From: Nitrospira sp.
Lineage (GTDB): Bacteria; Nitrospirota; Nitrospiria; Nitrospirales; Nitrospiraceae
DNA: 64,000 bases
Reading direction: 5' to 3'
NCBI GenBank assembly: GCA_030692565.1
Contig: JAUYAO010000006.1
Coordinates: 1 to 64,000 of the forward strand
Positions 16,980 to 26,120 of the stretch are shown here, piece by piece. The stretch's first letter is position 1. Each line of letters starts with the position of its first letter. The position numbers and the translations under genes are program-made. Below the pieces are notes generated by a model. It was not told the DNA's origin. It saw nothing but the letters and a program-made list of their open reading frames with translations, and made no database searches.

Positions 16980-17786
16980 ATGCTGACATCGGAAGGCCCA
17001 TCGGCCAACACCGCCTCCAGCAAACTCGTCCTTGAACATATTTCGAAATCCTTTCAGACAAGTTCGTTGACTGTGCAGGCGCTCGATGACGTGACACTCC
17101 GCATCGCCGAAGGAGAGTTCGTGTGCCTCGTCGGCCCCAGCGGCTGCGGCAAATCGACCTTGCTCAACATCATTGCCGGGCTCGACCGGCCTGATCGCGG
17201 GCTGGTTCAGGCCGACGGCCAGACCATTATCGGTCCCGGCCCTCACCGTCTCATGATGTTTCAAGAAGCCGCGCTCTTCCCGTGGCTGACGGTGTTGGGC
17301 AACGTCCTCTTCGGCCTGAAACTCAGCAACGGATTGAATGCTGCGGAACGTCAGGAGAGAGCCGAATATTTCCTGGAACTCGTCGGCCTGAAGCGGTTCA
17401 TGCATTCCAATGTCCATGAACTCTCCGGCGGCATGAAACAACGCGTCGCCCTGGCCCGAGCGCTGGCGCCGAACCCCAGCGTGCTCTTGATGGACGAACC
17501 CTTTGGAGCACTCGACGCCCTCACCCGAGAACAACTCTACGGCGACATTCAACGCATCTGGAACCAACATCGCAAGACCATCGTCTTCGTCACGCACAAC
17601 GTGCGAGAAGCCGTGTGTCTTGGAGACCGCGTGATCTTGTTTTCGCCGAATCCCGGGAGGATTCGTGAAGAGTTCGCCATTCCCCTGCCGCGCCCGCGCG
17701 ATATCAACAGCGTGGATTTAGCGCGCTACGCCACGGAAATTACCCGTGTGCTCAAAGGCTACGTCAAGACCGAGGTGGCGGGATGA
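16980..17786 (+). CDS. ABC transporter ATP-binding protein (SsuB/TauB/NrtD type)
   Basis: A 268-aa ATPase with Walker A GPSGCGKST near residue 57, signature LSGGMKQR, Walker B LLMDEPFGALD and the His switch VFVTHNVREA. The family-specific D-loop FGALDALTREQ is present. It starts 1 bp after the binding-protein stop and overlaps the permease start by 4 bp. It powers import through the permease at 17783. Confidence 0.88.
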   Translation: MLTSEGPSANTASSKLVLEHISKSFQTSSLTVQALDDVTLRIAEGEFVCLVGPSGCGKSTLLNIIAGLDRPDRGLVQADGQTIIGPGPHRLMMFQEAALFPWLTVLGNVLFGLKLSNGLNAAERQERAEYFLELVGLKRFMHSNVHELSGGMKQRVALARALAPNPSVLLMDEPFGALDALTREQLYGDIQRIWNQHRKTIVFVTHNVREAVCLGDRVILFSPNPGRIREEFAIPLPRPRDINSVDLARYATEITRVLKGYVKTEVAG

Positions 17787-18553
17787 TCGTACGGTGGCTG
17801 TCCGCCTCGCTGTTTTTCCTGGCTCTCCTGGCGGCGTGGCATCTCGCAGTGGAAGCCAAAATCTGGTCGCCCCTCCTCTTGCCCTCCCCCGTGAGTGTCT
17901 TCGACTACCTGCGGTCAGCCGCGGAAGACGGCACGCTCTGGGAGGCCACCGTCGTTACGGTACGCCGTCTCCTCATCGGATACGGGCTCGGCATCCTCGC
18001 CGGGATTCCCTTGGGACTCCTCACCGCCTCATCCCGCTGGTCACAAGACACCATCGGCGTCCTCGCGCTGGGACTCCAAACACTCCCTAGCGTCTGCTGG
18101 GTACCGCTCGCACTCCTCTGGTTCGGTCAAACCGAATCCGCCATGCTCTTCGTCGTCGTAATGGGAACCCTCTGGTCGTTGATTCTCGCCACCGACAACG
18201 GCGTGCGGACAATCCCCCCCATCTATACTCGCGCAGCCCGCAGCATGGGATCGACCGGACTGCATACCTGGACCCATGTCGTTCTTCCGGCCTCGCTTCC
18301 GTTCCTCCTGAGCGGCATGAAGCAAGGCTGGGCATTCGCCTGGCGGTCGCTGATGGCGGCAGAGATCTTCGTCACGATCCTGACCGGATTCGGCCTCGGA
18401 CATCTGTTGCATTATGGACGCGAACTTAACGCGATGGATCAAGTCATTGGCATTATGTTGGTGATTGTTTTTATTGGGCTGGCCGTCGATAAAACGCTCT
18501 TCGCGCCTATCGAACGGGTACTCCACCGCCGATGGGGAACCGGACGACCATAA
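17783..18553 (+). CDS. ABC transporter permease (SsuC/TauC/NrtB type)
   Basis: A 256-aa inner-membrane permease with about six transmembrane segments. The EAA loop is AARSMGSTGLHTWTHVVLPASLPFLLSG, and GIPLGLLTASSRW and ALLWFGQTESAMLFVVVMGTLW are typical of SsuC/TauC. Its start overlaps the ATPase stop (ATGA). It is the last gene of the rightward uptake module; 77 bp separate it from the histidine kinase. Confidence 0.88.
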   Translation: MIVRWLSASLFFLALLAAWHLAVEAKIWSPLLLPSPVSVFDYLRSAAEDGTLWEATVVTVRRLLIGYGLGILAGIPLGLLTASSRWSQDTIGVLALGLQTLPSVCWVPLALLWFGQTESAMLFVVVMGTLWSLILATDNGVRTIPPIYTRAARSMGSTGLHTWTHVVLPASLPFLLSGMKQGWAFAWRSLMAAEIFVTILTGFGLGHLLHYGRELNAMDQVIGIMLVIVFIGLAVDKTLFAPIERVLHRRWGTGRP

Positions 18554-18630
18554 CGTGGATGACATGACATCCCCGCCCCTCTGGGATCAGATCGGCTGAC
18601 ACCCGTTCACGCCCTGTGGTACCGTACGCC

Positions 18631-20190
18631 ATGTCATCTGCACCGCCCGGATTCATCGCCCGTCTCTCCATCGGCAAGAAACTCGCCGTCGCCTTCGGCT
18701 TGATCTTGCTGCTGCTCGCCGGCAGCTTCTCCGCCACACTCGTCTATCTGTCCCGCGTGAACAGTTACGTCGACCGCCATCAGCGCATTACCATCCCCGG
18801 CGTGATCACTGCGTCAGAGATGCTCCGCAATGTGGGGGAGATTGAAACCCGCATGCACCATGTCCGTGAACATCTCTCCGGCACAGAGAGAACCGCGGGA
18901 TTCGAGGCCATTGCCGCAATTGAACGGCGGACCCTCGCCGCGCTCGATACCTATCAGGCTACCCACGCCGCCCGCACGCACCCGATTCTCTATGGCATGC
19001 TGGAACACCATGGCCGGACCGACTTGGCCGTACAGGAAGATCAGGCGATCGTCGCCATTGCGGACGGCATCACCTCCCTGCGCGCACAGCGGGAAGATCT
19101 GGCGGCTGCACGCCCGCCACATCCCGCCGAACCGATCGCGGCGGAAACGACCTATGAGCACGCAGCCGCGCGCACGCAGGAAGCCATCGCCTCCTTGATC
19201 GAGGTGCACCGGAAGATCGACGTGGAAATGAAGGTCGAGGGCGATCGATTGGTCGATCAGGCCCGCACGATGGTGGTTGGAATCCTCGGCGTCCTCGGAC
19301 TGCTGATCGTGACCGTCTATGCGATCATGAAGCGGCAAGTGGCGAATCCGCTCAGGCGACTGGCGGCGACCGCCGATCGTGTCGCCCACCACGACCTTGG
19401 CGCGCAATTCGAGCCCTGGCCCAGCCGCGACGAAGTCGGCGCGCTCGCCGGTTCGCTCACCACGATGCTGACGAGTCTGCGGGATCACAGTACGGCGTTG
19501 ATACGAAAGACCAAAGAGCTGGAAGCCTTCACCTATTCCATCGCCCACGACCTCAAAGGCCCCTTACGGGAGATCGAAGGGTTTTCATCTCTACTGGAAA
19601 AGCAGTTCGCCGATTCGAACGACGCGCAACTCCGGCATCACATCGGCATTATCCGCGCCTCTGCCCTCCGCCTCACTCATATGATCGACGCCCTGTTGAA
19701 GTACTCGCGGTTGGAACAACAGAATCTGCCCCGCCTTCGCTTCAATGTCATGGAGACGATCTCGAGCCTGCTGGTCGATCGCCACCAGCTCCTCGCGGGA
19801 AGCAAAGCGAAGATCACCGTCAATCTGCCCTACTCTGATCTCTATGGCGAACCGGTCAGTGTGCGCCAGGCCTTGACCAATCTCCTGGACAACGCGCTGA
19901 AGTTTTCCCGCCACGCCGCGGCGCCGGCCATCGCCATCGGCGGACAACAAACGGCGACCGAACATATTCTCTGGATTCGCGACAACGGAATCGGCTTCGA
20001 TGCCGGCCAGGCCGACAAGATTTTCGGCCTCTTCGAGCGGCTCCACAGTCCCGGCGAATACGAAGGCACCGGCGTCGGCCTCGCCATCGTGAAACTAGTG
20101 ATGGAGAAGCACGGCGGGAGGGTCTGGGCGGACTCCGTTCCCGGTCAAGGCAGCACCTTCTTCATCGCGTTTCCCAGCCAGGTCCACTGA
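18631..20190 (+). CDS. Sensor histidine kinase, membrane-bound
   Basis: A 519-aa kinase. TM1 (VAFGLILLLLAG) and TM2 (VVGILGVLGLLIVTVYAIM) flank a helical periplasmic sensor of about 175 residues resembling four-helix-bundle MCP sensors. A HAMP domain follows (NPLRRLAATADRV), then HisKA with the phospho-acceptor His in SIAHDLKGPL (near residue 306), the N box NLLDNALKFS, and G boxes DNGIGF and GTGVGLAIV. The ATG at 18631 is taken; a GTG lies 15 bp upstream, and neither has a clear ribosome-binding site. It overlaps its response regulator by 1 bp. Confidence 0.85.
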   Translation: MSSAPPGFIARLSIGKKLAVAFGLILLLLAGSFSATLVYLSRVNSYVDRHQRITIPGVITASEMLRNVGEIETRMHHVREHLSGTERTAGFEAIAAIERRTLAALDTYQATHAARTHPILYGMLEHHGRTDLAVQEDQAIVAIADGITSLRAQREDLAAARPPHPAEPIAAETTYEHAAARTQEAIASLIEVHRKIDVEMKVEGDRLVDQARTMVVGILGVLGLLIVTVYAIMKRQVANPLRRLAATADRVAHHDLGAQFEPWPSRDEVGALAGSLTTMLTSLRDHSTALIRKTKELEAFTYSIAHDLKGPLREIEGFSSLLEKQFADSNDAQLRHHIGIIRASALRLTHMIDALLKYSRLEQQNLPRLRFNVMETISSLLVDRHQLLAGSKAKITVNLPYSDLYGEPVSVRQALTNLLDNALKFSRHAAAPAIAIGGQQTATEHILWIRDNGIGFDAGQADKIFGLFERLHSPGEYEGTGVGLAIVKLVMEKHGGRVWADSVPGQGSTFFIAFPSQVH

Positions 20191-21533
20191 TGCGCACGCT
20201 GATCATCGACGATGAGGAATATGTCCGTCTGGTGCTCGAACAGGCCCTGCGTGAGGAAGGCTGCCAGGTCACGGCCGTGAAACACGGCCAGGCTGGCATC
20301 GACGCGCTGCACGCTGCGCCGTTCGATTGCGTCATTACGGATCTGCGGATGCCCGGCTTGGACGGGCGGGCGGTGCTGAAGTGGATCGCCGAGCATCAGC
20401 CCGATGTCGACGTCCTCATGCTGACCGGCCACGGTGATGTGAAAGATGCGGTCGAGGCGATCAAGCACGGCGCCTGGGATTTCCTCGTGAAAGAGACCCC
20501 CTTTGACGCCGGCGTGGTGAAAGCGGCGCTGAGCAAGCTCAAGACCGTCCGCGCGCTAAGAAAAGAGAACCTGGCGGCCCGCCATGGCGGCTTCACCCGT
20601 GACGTGATCGTGGAAGGCCCCAGCAAAGCCTGGCACATCCTCAAAACTCAGATCGCGCAAGTCGCGCCTTCCAACGCGCCGGTCCTCATTCAGGGGGAAA
20701 CCGGTTCCGGCAAGGAAGTCGTCGCCCGGCTGCTCCACGAGCTGAGCCGGCGAGCCAACGGCCCGTTCCTGGCCATCAACTGTGGCGCTGTCAGCCGCGA
20801 GTTACTGGAAAGCGAACTGTTCGGCCATGAAAAGGGAGCCTTCACCGGCGCCACCGGCGCCAAGATCGGCCTGATCGCCGCGGCAGAAGGCGGCACCCTC
20901 TTTCTGGATGAACTCGGCGAGATGCCGGGACCGATGCAGGTCAGTCTGCTTCGCTTTCTCGATCGCAACGAGTATCGCCCGGTCGGCAGTACCCGAACAC
21001 GTCAAGCGGATGTGCGTATCGTCGGAGCCACGAATCAGGATATTCAAGAACTCGTCCATCAAGGCCGCTTCCGCGACGACCTCCTCTATCGCATCAATAC
21101 CGTGACGCTCCGCGTCCCGCCGTTACGTGAACGAACCGAGGATCTGCCTGCGCTGATCGATCACATTCTTCAGACGCTCCGGATCCCTGGAGCCACCAAA
21201 CGAACGGTTGCCCCAGCCGCCTTACAACGGCTAACCGCCTATGCGTGGCCCGGCAACGTGCGTGAGCTGAGAAATGTGATCGAACGGATGATCTTGATGA
21301 GCACTGGAACCGGACCCATCACCCACGCTGAGGTCGAGCACGTGCTGCCGAAGTCCTCAGGCGCTCCCCGGACAGACGATCCCACAGAACTGACGTTGGA
21401 CGAAATCGAGCGGCGACACATCCTGCGCGTGCTCGACGCGAGCGAGGGGAACAAAACCGCGGCCGCCAAGACCCTGGACATCGATTACAAAACGCTGCTG
21501 ACCAAGCTCAAGAAGTTCTCTATCACCAACTAG
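20190..21533 (+). CDS. NtrC-family sigma54-dependent response regulator
   Basis: A 447-aa activator. The receiver domain spans 1-120 with phospho-acceptor Asp51 (ITDLRMPGLDG), the switch Thr (MLTGHG) and Lys (VKETPF). The AAA+ domain (about 140-370) has Walker A GETGSGKE, the sigma54-contact loop GAFTGA, Walker B GGTLFLDELGEM and the arginine-finger region FRDDLLYRI. A Fis-type helix-turn-helix ends the protein (GNKTAAAKTLDIDYKTLLTKL). It is co-transcribed with the kinase through a TGATG overlap. It should activate sigma54 promoters; I found no clear -24/-12 site nearby, so targets are unknown. Confidence 0.9.
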   Translation: MRTLIIDDEEYVRLVLEQALREEGCQVTAVKHGQAGIDALHAAPFDCVITDLRMPGLDGRAVLKWIAEHQPDVDVLMLTGHGDVKDAVEAIKHGAWDFLVKETPFDAGVVKAALSKLKTVRALRKENLAARHGGFTRDVIVEGPSKAWHILKTQIAQVAPSNAPVLIQGETGSGKEVVARLLHELSRRANGPFLAINCGAVSRELLESELFGHEKGAFTGATGAKIGLIAAAEGGTLFLDELGEMPGPMQVSLLRFLDRNEYRPVGSTRTRQADVRIVGATNQDIQELVHQGRFRDDLLYRINTVTLRVPPLRERTEDLPALIDHILQTLRIPGATKRTVAPAALQRLTAYAWPGNVRELRNVIERMILMSTGTGPITHAEVEHVLPKSSGAPRTDDPTELTLDEIERRHILRVLDASEGNKTAAAKTLDIDYKTLLTKLKKFSITN

Positions 21534-21688
21534 CGACTCCCGCTATTCCCGGCGACGCTCGCCGCTCGAACACATTCGCTCAACATGCTCCCCATCACGC
21601 CACCCTGGCCGCGGAGCAAGCCAAAACATCAATTCCCTTGGCAACCAGCCGATCGTTTCTTATGATGCCAGTGAGTTTGGGAGCACCG

Positions 21689-22069
21689 ATGTCTCAGCCA
21701 ACCGGACCGTCTAAGCGCATCATCGACCTGCGGAAACATCAGCGCATTGTCACGCCGTCGAGCGCGCTTTTTTCCTTCAGACAGCTTATCGTGCCGGCCC
21801 AACTCCTGGACGATGTCGAAGGTGAAGGCGCCCTGATCGATCTTTCACTCGGAGGATGCCGTCTTCTCAGCGACACCCCGCTCGCCCTTGGTCAGGAATA
21901 TCACCTGATTCTGCAGATCTCCGTTGAACGCCCGCCCATTCCGGTCGAAGCCGCGGTCGTCCGCTGGACTGAAGACAATACCTACGGTCTCAAGTTCACC
22001 TCGATCGACACGCACGACGAATCTCTGCTCCGGGATCTCCTCATCGAGATCCGCCGGCCCATCAGCTAA
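21689..22069 (+). CDS. PilZ-domain protein
   Basis: A 126-aa single PilZ domain, a c-di-GMP receptor fold. The two binding motifs are present: RKHQR near residue 14 and DLSLGGC near 50. The start at 21689 has GGGAG upstream; earlier in-frame ATGs at 21638 and 21662 lack one. Its partner is not evident. Three further PilZ domains occur in this window, at 57107 and in the cellulose synthase at 42562. Confidence 0.8.
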   Translation: MSQPTGPSKRIIDLRKHQRIVTPSSALFSFRQLIVPAQLLDDVEGEGALIDLSLGGCRLLSDTPLALGQEYHLILQISVERPPIPVEAAVVRWTEDNTYGLKFTSIDTHDESLLRDLLIEIRRPIS

Positions 22070-22314
22070 CTCGGCCCCTCGCCAGGACTGATCGCTCTCT
22101 CGCCTCAGACACGGGGTACGCCCTGTCAATACGGAAAGAGGCTTCCCCCGCCAAAGCACGCACGTCAAGAATACACGCGTCGACCATCTCCGGACTCCGC
22201 CCTCACCGCTGACAGATCGGACACCTTACGACTCGATTCGACAATGGCCCCCTATCTATTAGAAAATGGGCCACACCTCACCGTGTCATGCCCTTCGGGC
22301 AAGGAGCCTCGCCT

Positions 22315-22923
22315 ATGAACCGGCCGGACGTCTCAGGAGAACAGCAGGCGCAAGAGCAGTTCGGCACGGCAAGTCGAGCGGCGGCCTTTCAGGCCAATCA
22401 AGTCCTGGATCATTTGAATGGTCCGATGCAGCAGTTCGTTGCACGGCAGGAAATGGCCTTCATTGCCACGGCCAGCGCCAGCGGCGCATGTGACTGCTCC
22501 TTTCGCGCCGGCACCAGGGGATTCGTCGCCGTGCTGGACGAAAAGACGCTCGTCTATCCGGAATATCGAGGCAACGGCGTGCTGGCCAGTGTGGGCAACA
22601 TTTTAGAGAACCCCCACATCGGCATAATCTTTCTCGATTACTATCTGACCACGATGGGCCTGCACGTCAACGGCAAGGCTCACGTCCTGACTCCGGGCGA
22701 GATGGAAAGCATGCCGCATCTCCCCCCAAGCATTCTCGAATCCATGCAGGTCAAAGGCGGCCGTCGACCGGAAGCCTGGATTCTGGTGAACGTCGAAGAA
22801 GCCTATGTCCATTGTTCCAAACACGTGCCGCTCATGAAGCGCCTGGACAAACACATCGCCTGGGGCAGCGACGACGAGTTCGTCAAAGGCGGAGATTTCT
22901 TCAGGACGAAACCCATTACCTGA
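22315..22923 (+). CDS. Pyridoxamine 5'-phosphate oxidase-like flavin-binding protein
   Basis: A 202-aa split-barrel protein. FIATASASGACDCSFRAG, then GFVAVLDEKTLVYPEYRGNGVLASVGNI and IGIIFLDYY, match the PNPOx-like family that binds FMN or F420, commonly annotated as pyridoxamine 5'-phosphate oxidase family. The start at 22315 has AAGGAGCC. It stands alone, between the PilZ gene and the convergent MOSC gene. True pyridoxamine oxidase activity is not implied; many members are general oxidoreductases. Confidence 0.8.
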   Translation: MNRPDVSGEQQAQEQFGTASRAAAFQANQVLDHLNGPMQQFVARQEMAFIATASASGACDCSFRAGTRGFVAVLDEKTLVYPEYRGNGVLASVGNILENPHIGIIFLDYYLTTMGLHVNGKAHVLTPGEMESMPHLPPSILESMQVKGGRRPEAWILVNVEEAYVHCSKHVPLMKRLDKHIAWGSDDEFVKGGDFFRTKPIT

Positions 22924-23012
22924 CCGTAACGCTAGGACGCAATCCCATTTTCCAGCAACTACCTTCAGATATCAGGCTAAACTTGGCCCACCATAGTCAG
23001 ACCGCTACAATC

Positions 23013-23828
23013 TTACTCCTCTAGGCGAACGACATCCCCCGCACGCACCGCCCCAGGTGTCACGACTGTTGCTAAGACACCCACGTTGCCGTGGTTATGC
23101 TGAACCGCCGTCCGCAGTATCGCCAAGTCCTGAGGCAAGCCCTGTTGCGGCAAAGTCGTCATGACACATCGCGCACAGAAGCTGGTCACCGCCAAACGAA
23201 CGTGAGAGCCAATCGTTACCATTCGCCCTTTCCAATCGTTCTCTAGAAACATAGGGGGCGATGCCCCTGTATCAATGACCACATTGGGGCGAAATCGCCG
23301 TGCGTCAAAACGCCCATCCGGACAGTGCGACTGCAACGCGTGGAGCGTCGCCGTCGTCAAGAGATGAACCGGTGCCTCATCGAAGAAAGTCGTCGGAGGA
23401 ATCTTTACCGTCGTCTCGCTGTCCCGTTCGGACAAGCCCTCCAGGTTAGGCGCATATTGCTCCAGCACCGGCTGCGCCGGCGGCACACTCGTGAGCCTGA
23501 CCTTTCGTCCGAGCCGCTCAGACAGGACGACGTCCACATCTCGCATGGATTCCGTCATGACCTGTCCATCCGGAAACGTGATCTCTACACTCATTGAGGA
23601 TCCAGCAATACAACGAGCCTGAAACGTAAACAGGGAGGGCCATCGGCGGGGATTCTTCGCACTTACCACATGACCCGTCTCTACGTCGATCAACGCATAC
23701 TGGCGGTCGCCCTGCAGTCCTCGTTCCGTCACAGTGGCCGTTACCAACGGCTCTCCCAACATCGACTTCACGGGATACCGCCACAGCTCACGAACGGACC
23801 AACTCTCTGCCCCCTTCTCAACCTGCAC
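23013..23828 (-). CDS. MOSC-domain protein (YcbX-like)
   Basis: A 271-aa protein with an N-terminal MOSC beta-barrel domain (VRELWRYPVKSMLGEPL, then GDRQYALID) and a C-terminal MOSC domain, whose FCARCVMTT carries the conserved Cys. MOSC proteins handle molybdenum cofactor or its sulfur; YcbX-type members reduce N-hydroxylated compounds together with a partner. FDARRFRPNVVID is also characteristic. Its presence fits the molybdate uptake genes of the window, but it is not in an operon with them. Confidence 0.85.
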   Translation of the reverse strand: MQVEKGAESWSVRELWRYPVKSMLGEPLVTATVTERGLQGDRQYALIDVETGHVVSAKNPRRWPSLFTFQARCIAGSSMSVEITFPDGQVMTESMRDVDVVLSERLGRKVRLTSVPPAQPVLEQYAPNLEGLSERDSETTVKIPPTTFFDEAPVHLLTTATLHALQSHCPDGRFDARRFRPNVVIDTGASPPMFLENDWKGRMVTIGSHVRLAVTSFCARCVMTTLPQQGLPQDLAILRTAVQHNHGNVGVLATVVTPGAVRAGDVVRLEE

Positions 23829-23931
23829 AATTGCCTCCTATCGCCTAAACACTATAGAACCCAGCCGAATAGCGCCCCCCTCACAACTTCGGCGCTATTC
23901 GGAAAGGAAATCTCTCGACACACTCACACGA

Positions 23932-24528
23932 CTAGTAGTCGCCTTCTTTCACATAGGGATGACTCCAGAGAATCACCTGCAACAGCACGGACTTGATCCA
24001 CGCTTGATGCATCGCGTCCACCTCGGCCTGACTATGCCCCTGTTTGGCCAGAAAGGGCCGAAGTGTGGCCGTCACGGGATACAGCAATGCCGGAATATAC
24101 CGAAAGGGAATGTGCGGAACAGCGGCGACCTTGTCCGTCGCATTTTTGCCGATACGGTGATGGCGGCGGCCGATCTCGAACTGATAGTCCAGCCAAGCCT
24201 GGTCATATTGAGCGCCGGCCGTATCCAGAATCCACTGACCAAATCGCTTTCGCACAGCTCCTAAGTAGTCCGTATCCGGCTGGCCATCCGACACCCGGGT
24301 AAACGTCTGCACCAAGTGAGGATTCGATCCGACAAAGCCGTACCATACGTCGAGGATGGCTTCTACCTCTCCCTGCACCACAGCTTTCGACTGTTGCAGC
24401 GCTTTCACATCCTCATCCGTAAACAGTACCGTTTTCTTCAACAACTCAAATTCCTCCAACGAGATCGATGCGCGCGGCAAGGCTGCCGTGCCATATGTGT
24501 ATCCGGGAATCGCCGGTCTGCTGCTCAT
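23932..24528 (-). CDS. Protoglobin-domain heme protein
   Basis: A 198-aa single-domain protoglobin (globin-coupled-sensor fold). IGRRHHRIG near residues 119-127 matches the IGxxHxxIG signature, making His123 the probable proximal heme ligand. The N-terminal IPGYTYG and the Trp/Tyr-rich helix VWYGFVGSNP fit the family. There is no signalling domain, so it is probably a cytoplasmic gas-binding protein (O2, NO or CO). It lies 144 bp downstream of the truncated hemoglobin in the same direction. Confidence 0.85.
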   Translation of the reverse strand: MSSRPAIPGYTYGTAALPRASISLEEFELLKKTVLFTDEDVKALQQSKAVVQGEVEAILDVWYGFVGSNPHLVQTFTRVSDGQPDTDYLGAVRKRFGQWILDTAGAQYDQAWLDYQFEIGRRHHRIGKNATDKVAAVPHIPFRYIPALLYPVTATLRPFLAKQGHSQAEVDAMHQAWIKSVLLQVILWSHPYVKEGDY

Positions 24529-24630
24529 CGTCTGCCTCCCTGTGTTTGTATCTTAGGATTGTGCTCGCGCTGACTATCGTTTGATTGAGACCATGAACTT
24601 TGACGCACGCAACAACATTACGAAGCACTC

Positions 24631-24665
24631 AGGTGCAGGAGATCTCGCGGTGATCTCCCGCACCT
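24631..24665 (-). terminator. Hairpin after the truncated hemoglobin gene
   Basis: AGGTGC-a-GGAGATC (24631-24644) pairs with GATCTCC-c-GCACCT (24652-24665) around a 7-nt loop with one mismatch. It starts 8 bp after the globin stop. There is no strong T-tract on the leftward strand, so termination may be incomplete and the protoglobin may share some transcript. Confidence 0.55.
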
Positions 24666-24672
24666 TGAGGCA

Positions 24673-25116
24673 TTACTTCTTTTCGACGATATCGCTCTTC
24701 ATCGGGCCGAGGACGCCCAGCAATTCATCTTTCTCCGTCTTGCCGACCTTGTGGTGATCCAGCGCGGCCACCAGATCTTCCACCAGCGCACCGAAGGCCG
24801 CATCGGTCACACCCATGCCGGCATGCGTCTGCGTCATCGTGCGACCGCTGTACTTGCAAGGCCCGCCGCTCGCTTCGCAGATCTGATTGACGAGATGCAT
24901 CTTGAGCTTCGTGAGATCCGTACTCGTGAAATATCCGTTGATCCGCTTATCGCCTCCGACATTCCCCACAAACGTCTCGACCACCGCCGTGATCGCGCCC
25001 TTGCCCCCCAACCGGTCATAGAGCGACTTGCCTTGAGCTGGGTTCCCCGCGCAGACCGCCCCCGCCATCAGCACCACACTCAAGACCGCCATACTCATCA
25101 CACTCTGCATCTTCAT
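24673..25116 (-). CDS. Exported group 1 truncated hemoglobin
   Basis: A 147-aa protein with a signal peptide (ending GAVCAGN) followed by a group 1 truncated globin: [20 protein letters not shown], then [15 protein letters not shown] and TMTQTHAGM, where His98 is the expected proximal heme ligand. Export to the periplasm is unusual for globins but recurs in nitrifiers and methanotrophs; an NO- or O2-related role is inferred. It starts 33 bp after the MarR gene and is probably co-transcribed with it. Confidence 0.87.
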   Translation of the reverse strand: MKMQSVMSMAVLSVVLMAGAVCAGNPAQGKSLYDRLGGKGAITAVVETFVGNVGGDKRINGYFTSTDLTKLKMHLVNQICEASGGPCKYSGRTMTQTHAGMGVTDAAFGALVEDLVAALDHHKVGKTEKDELLGVLGPMKSDIVEKK

Positions 25117-25149
25117 CGCACACCTCCAGTATTGATTAATAAATAGGGC

Positions 25150-25818
25150 TTACCGCCCCTCCCCACCACTCACGAACGCCTGCCACCGACGCAGTTGATC
25201 GGCTTCTCGCCCTGGAACAAAGTCAGGACAATCGATCCGCAATTGCCCCTCGCCCATCGGCTTATTCACCAGTCCGCAATGGTGCGGCCTGGCGGCATCG
25301 GCATGGACATAGGGTTGAAAATAGGCGCACCCTGCGCACATCCTCGCGACCGAAATCACCCCCTGGCCCTGCAGCGAATGAATCACCTTGGTGAGCCCTC
25401 GCAGGAATATCGCCTGCTCGTCCGGCGTGAGACTTTTGACGCCGGCATCGACGACCTCAGTCCATCCCCTTGTCTCGCGGACTTCGCGTCGCCCCGCTGC
25501 CGTGAGCGTCAGCACGAGCGCCCGCTGGTCTTCCGCCAAACGTTCTTTCTTGACCAACTGCTTCTCGACAAGCGTGATGACGGCATCGCTCGCTGTCGCC
25601 GCCGACAGGCACAGTGCGGACGCCACGTCGTTCAGCCGAACTGATTGGCCGTCCCGTTCCTCCAAGAGGACCAGGATTTGCCCCTGTGTCGGAGTGAGCT
25701 TACGCGCCGTGCCACCCTCCCAAGCCTGGCTTCGCAATGCAGCGGCGACTTTGGTCAGGCCCGCCGTAATATGATCAACTATGGTCTTTTCACCGTGCAT
25801 CGGAAGGCGTTTCCCCAT
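25150..25818 (-). CDS. MarR-family regulator with a four-cysteine C-terminal tail
   Basis: A 222-aa regulator. Residues about 40-115 form the MarR winged helix (LNDVASALCLSAATASDAVITLVEKQLVKK, then LTAAGRREV). The C-terminal 60 residues add CAGC (161, 164), Cys181 and Cys197, a CX2C-X16-C-X15-C pattern that could hold zinc or an Fe-S cluster. The start at 25818 follows AAAGGAGCG; a longer version would overlap the upstream gene. It sits between DUF2024 and the globin genes, and an inverted repeat lies in the promoter. Redox or NO sensing is inferred. Confidence 0.82.
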   Translation of the reverse strand: MGKRLPMHGEKTIVDHITAGLTKVAAALRSQAWEGGTARKLTPTQGQILVLLEERDGQSVRLNDVASALCLSAATASDAVITLVEKQLVKKERLAEDQRALVLTLTAAGRREVRETRGWTEVVDAGVKSLTPDEQAIFLRGLTKVIHSLQGQGVISVARMCAGCAYFQPYVHADAARPHHCGLVNKPMGEGQLRIDCPDFVPGREADQLRRWQAFVSGGEGR

Positions 25819-25829
25819 TGGACGCTCCT

Positions 25830-26084
25830 TTACGCAGATAAGGACACAATGAATCCGCCGGTTTGCCGGAACTCCTTCTGCTGATGCTCCGTAAACATGA
25901 CCAAGGGCTCCTGGTGGCAGAACCGGCACTCCTCCGCCGTGACCGCAACCGCCGCATACCCCTGGGCCGCCACATACTCATTCGCCAATCTGAGAGCCGT
26001 CGCCTGATCCCCCGTCATAACGTCAAAGTGCAGGGTCTTTCCCGGCACCTCCACCCACGTATCGAACACCTTCACCGTATCCAT
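25830..26084 (-). CDS. DUF2024-family protein
   Basis: An 84-aa protein matching DUF2024: VKVFDTWVEVPGKTLHFDVMT near the start and EECRFCHQE with the conserved CxxC-type pair. Length is typical. AAGGAGCTAGGG precedes the ATG. It is the first gene of the unit DUF2024-marR-globin. No function is established for the family as far as I know. Confidence 0.85.
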   Translation of the reverse strand: MDTVKVFDTWVEVPGKTLHFDVMTGDQATALRLANEYVAAQGYAAVAVTAEECRFCHQEPLVMFTEHQQKEFRQTGGFIVSLSA

Positions 26085-26120
26085 CCCTAGCTCCTTTCCA
26101 ATAACACTTGCCTACTATTA

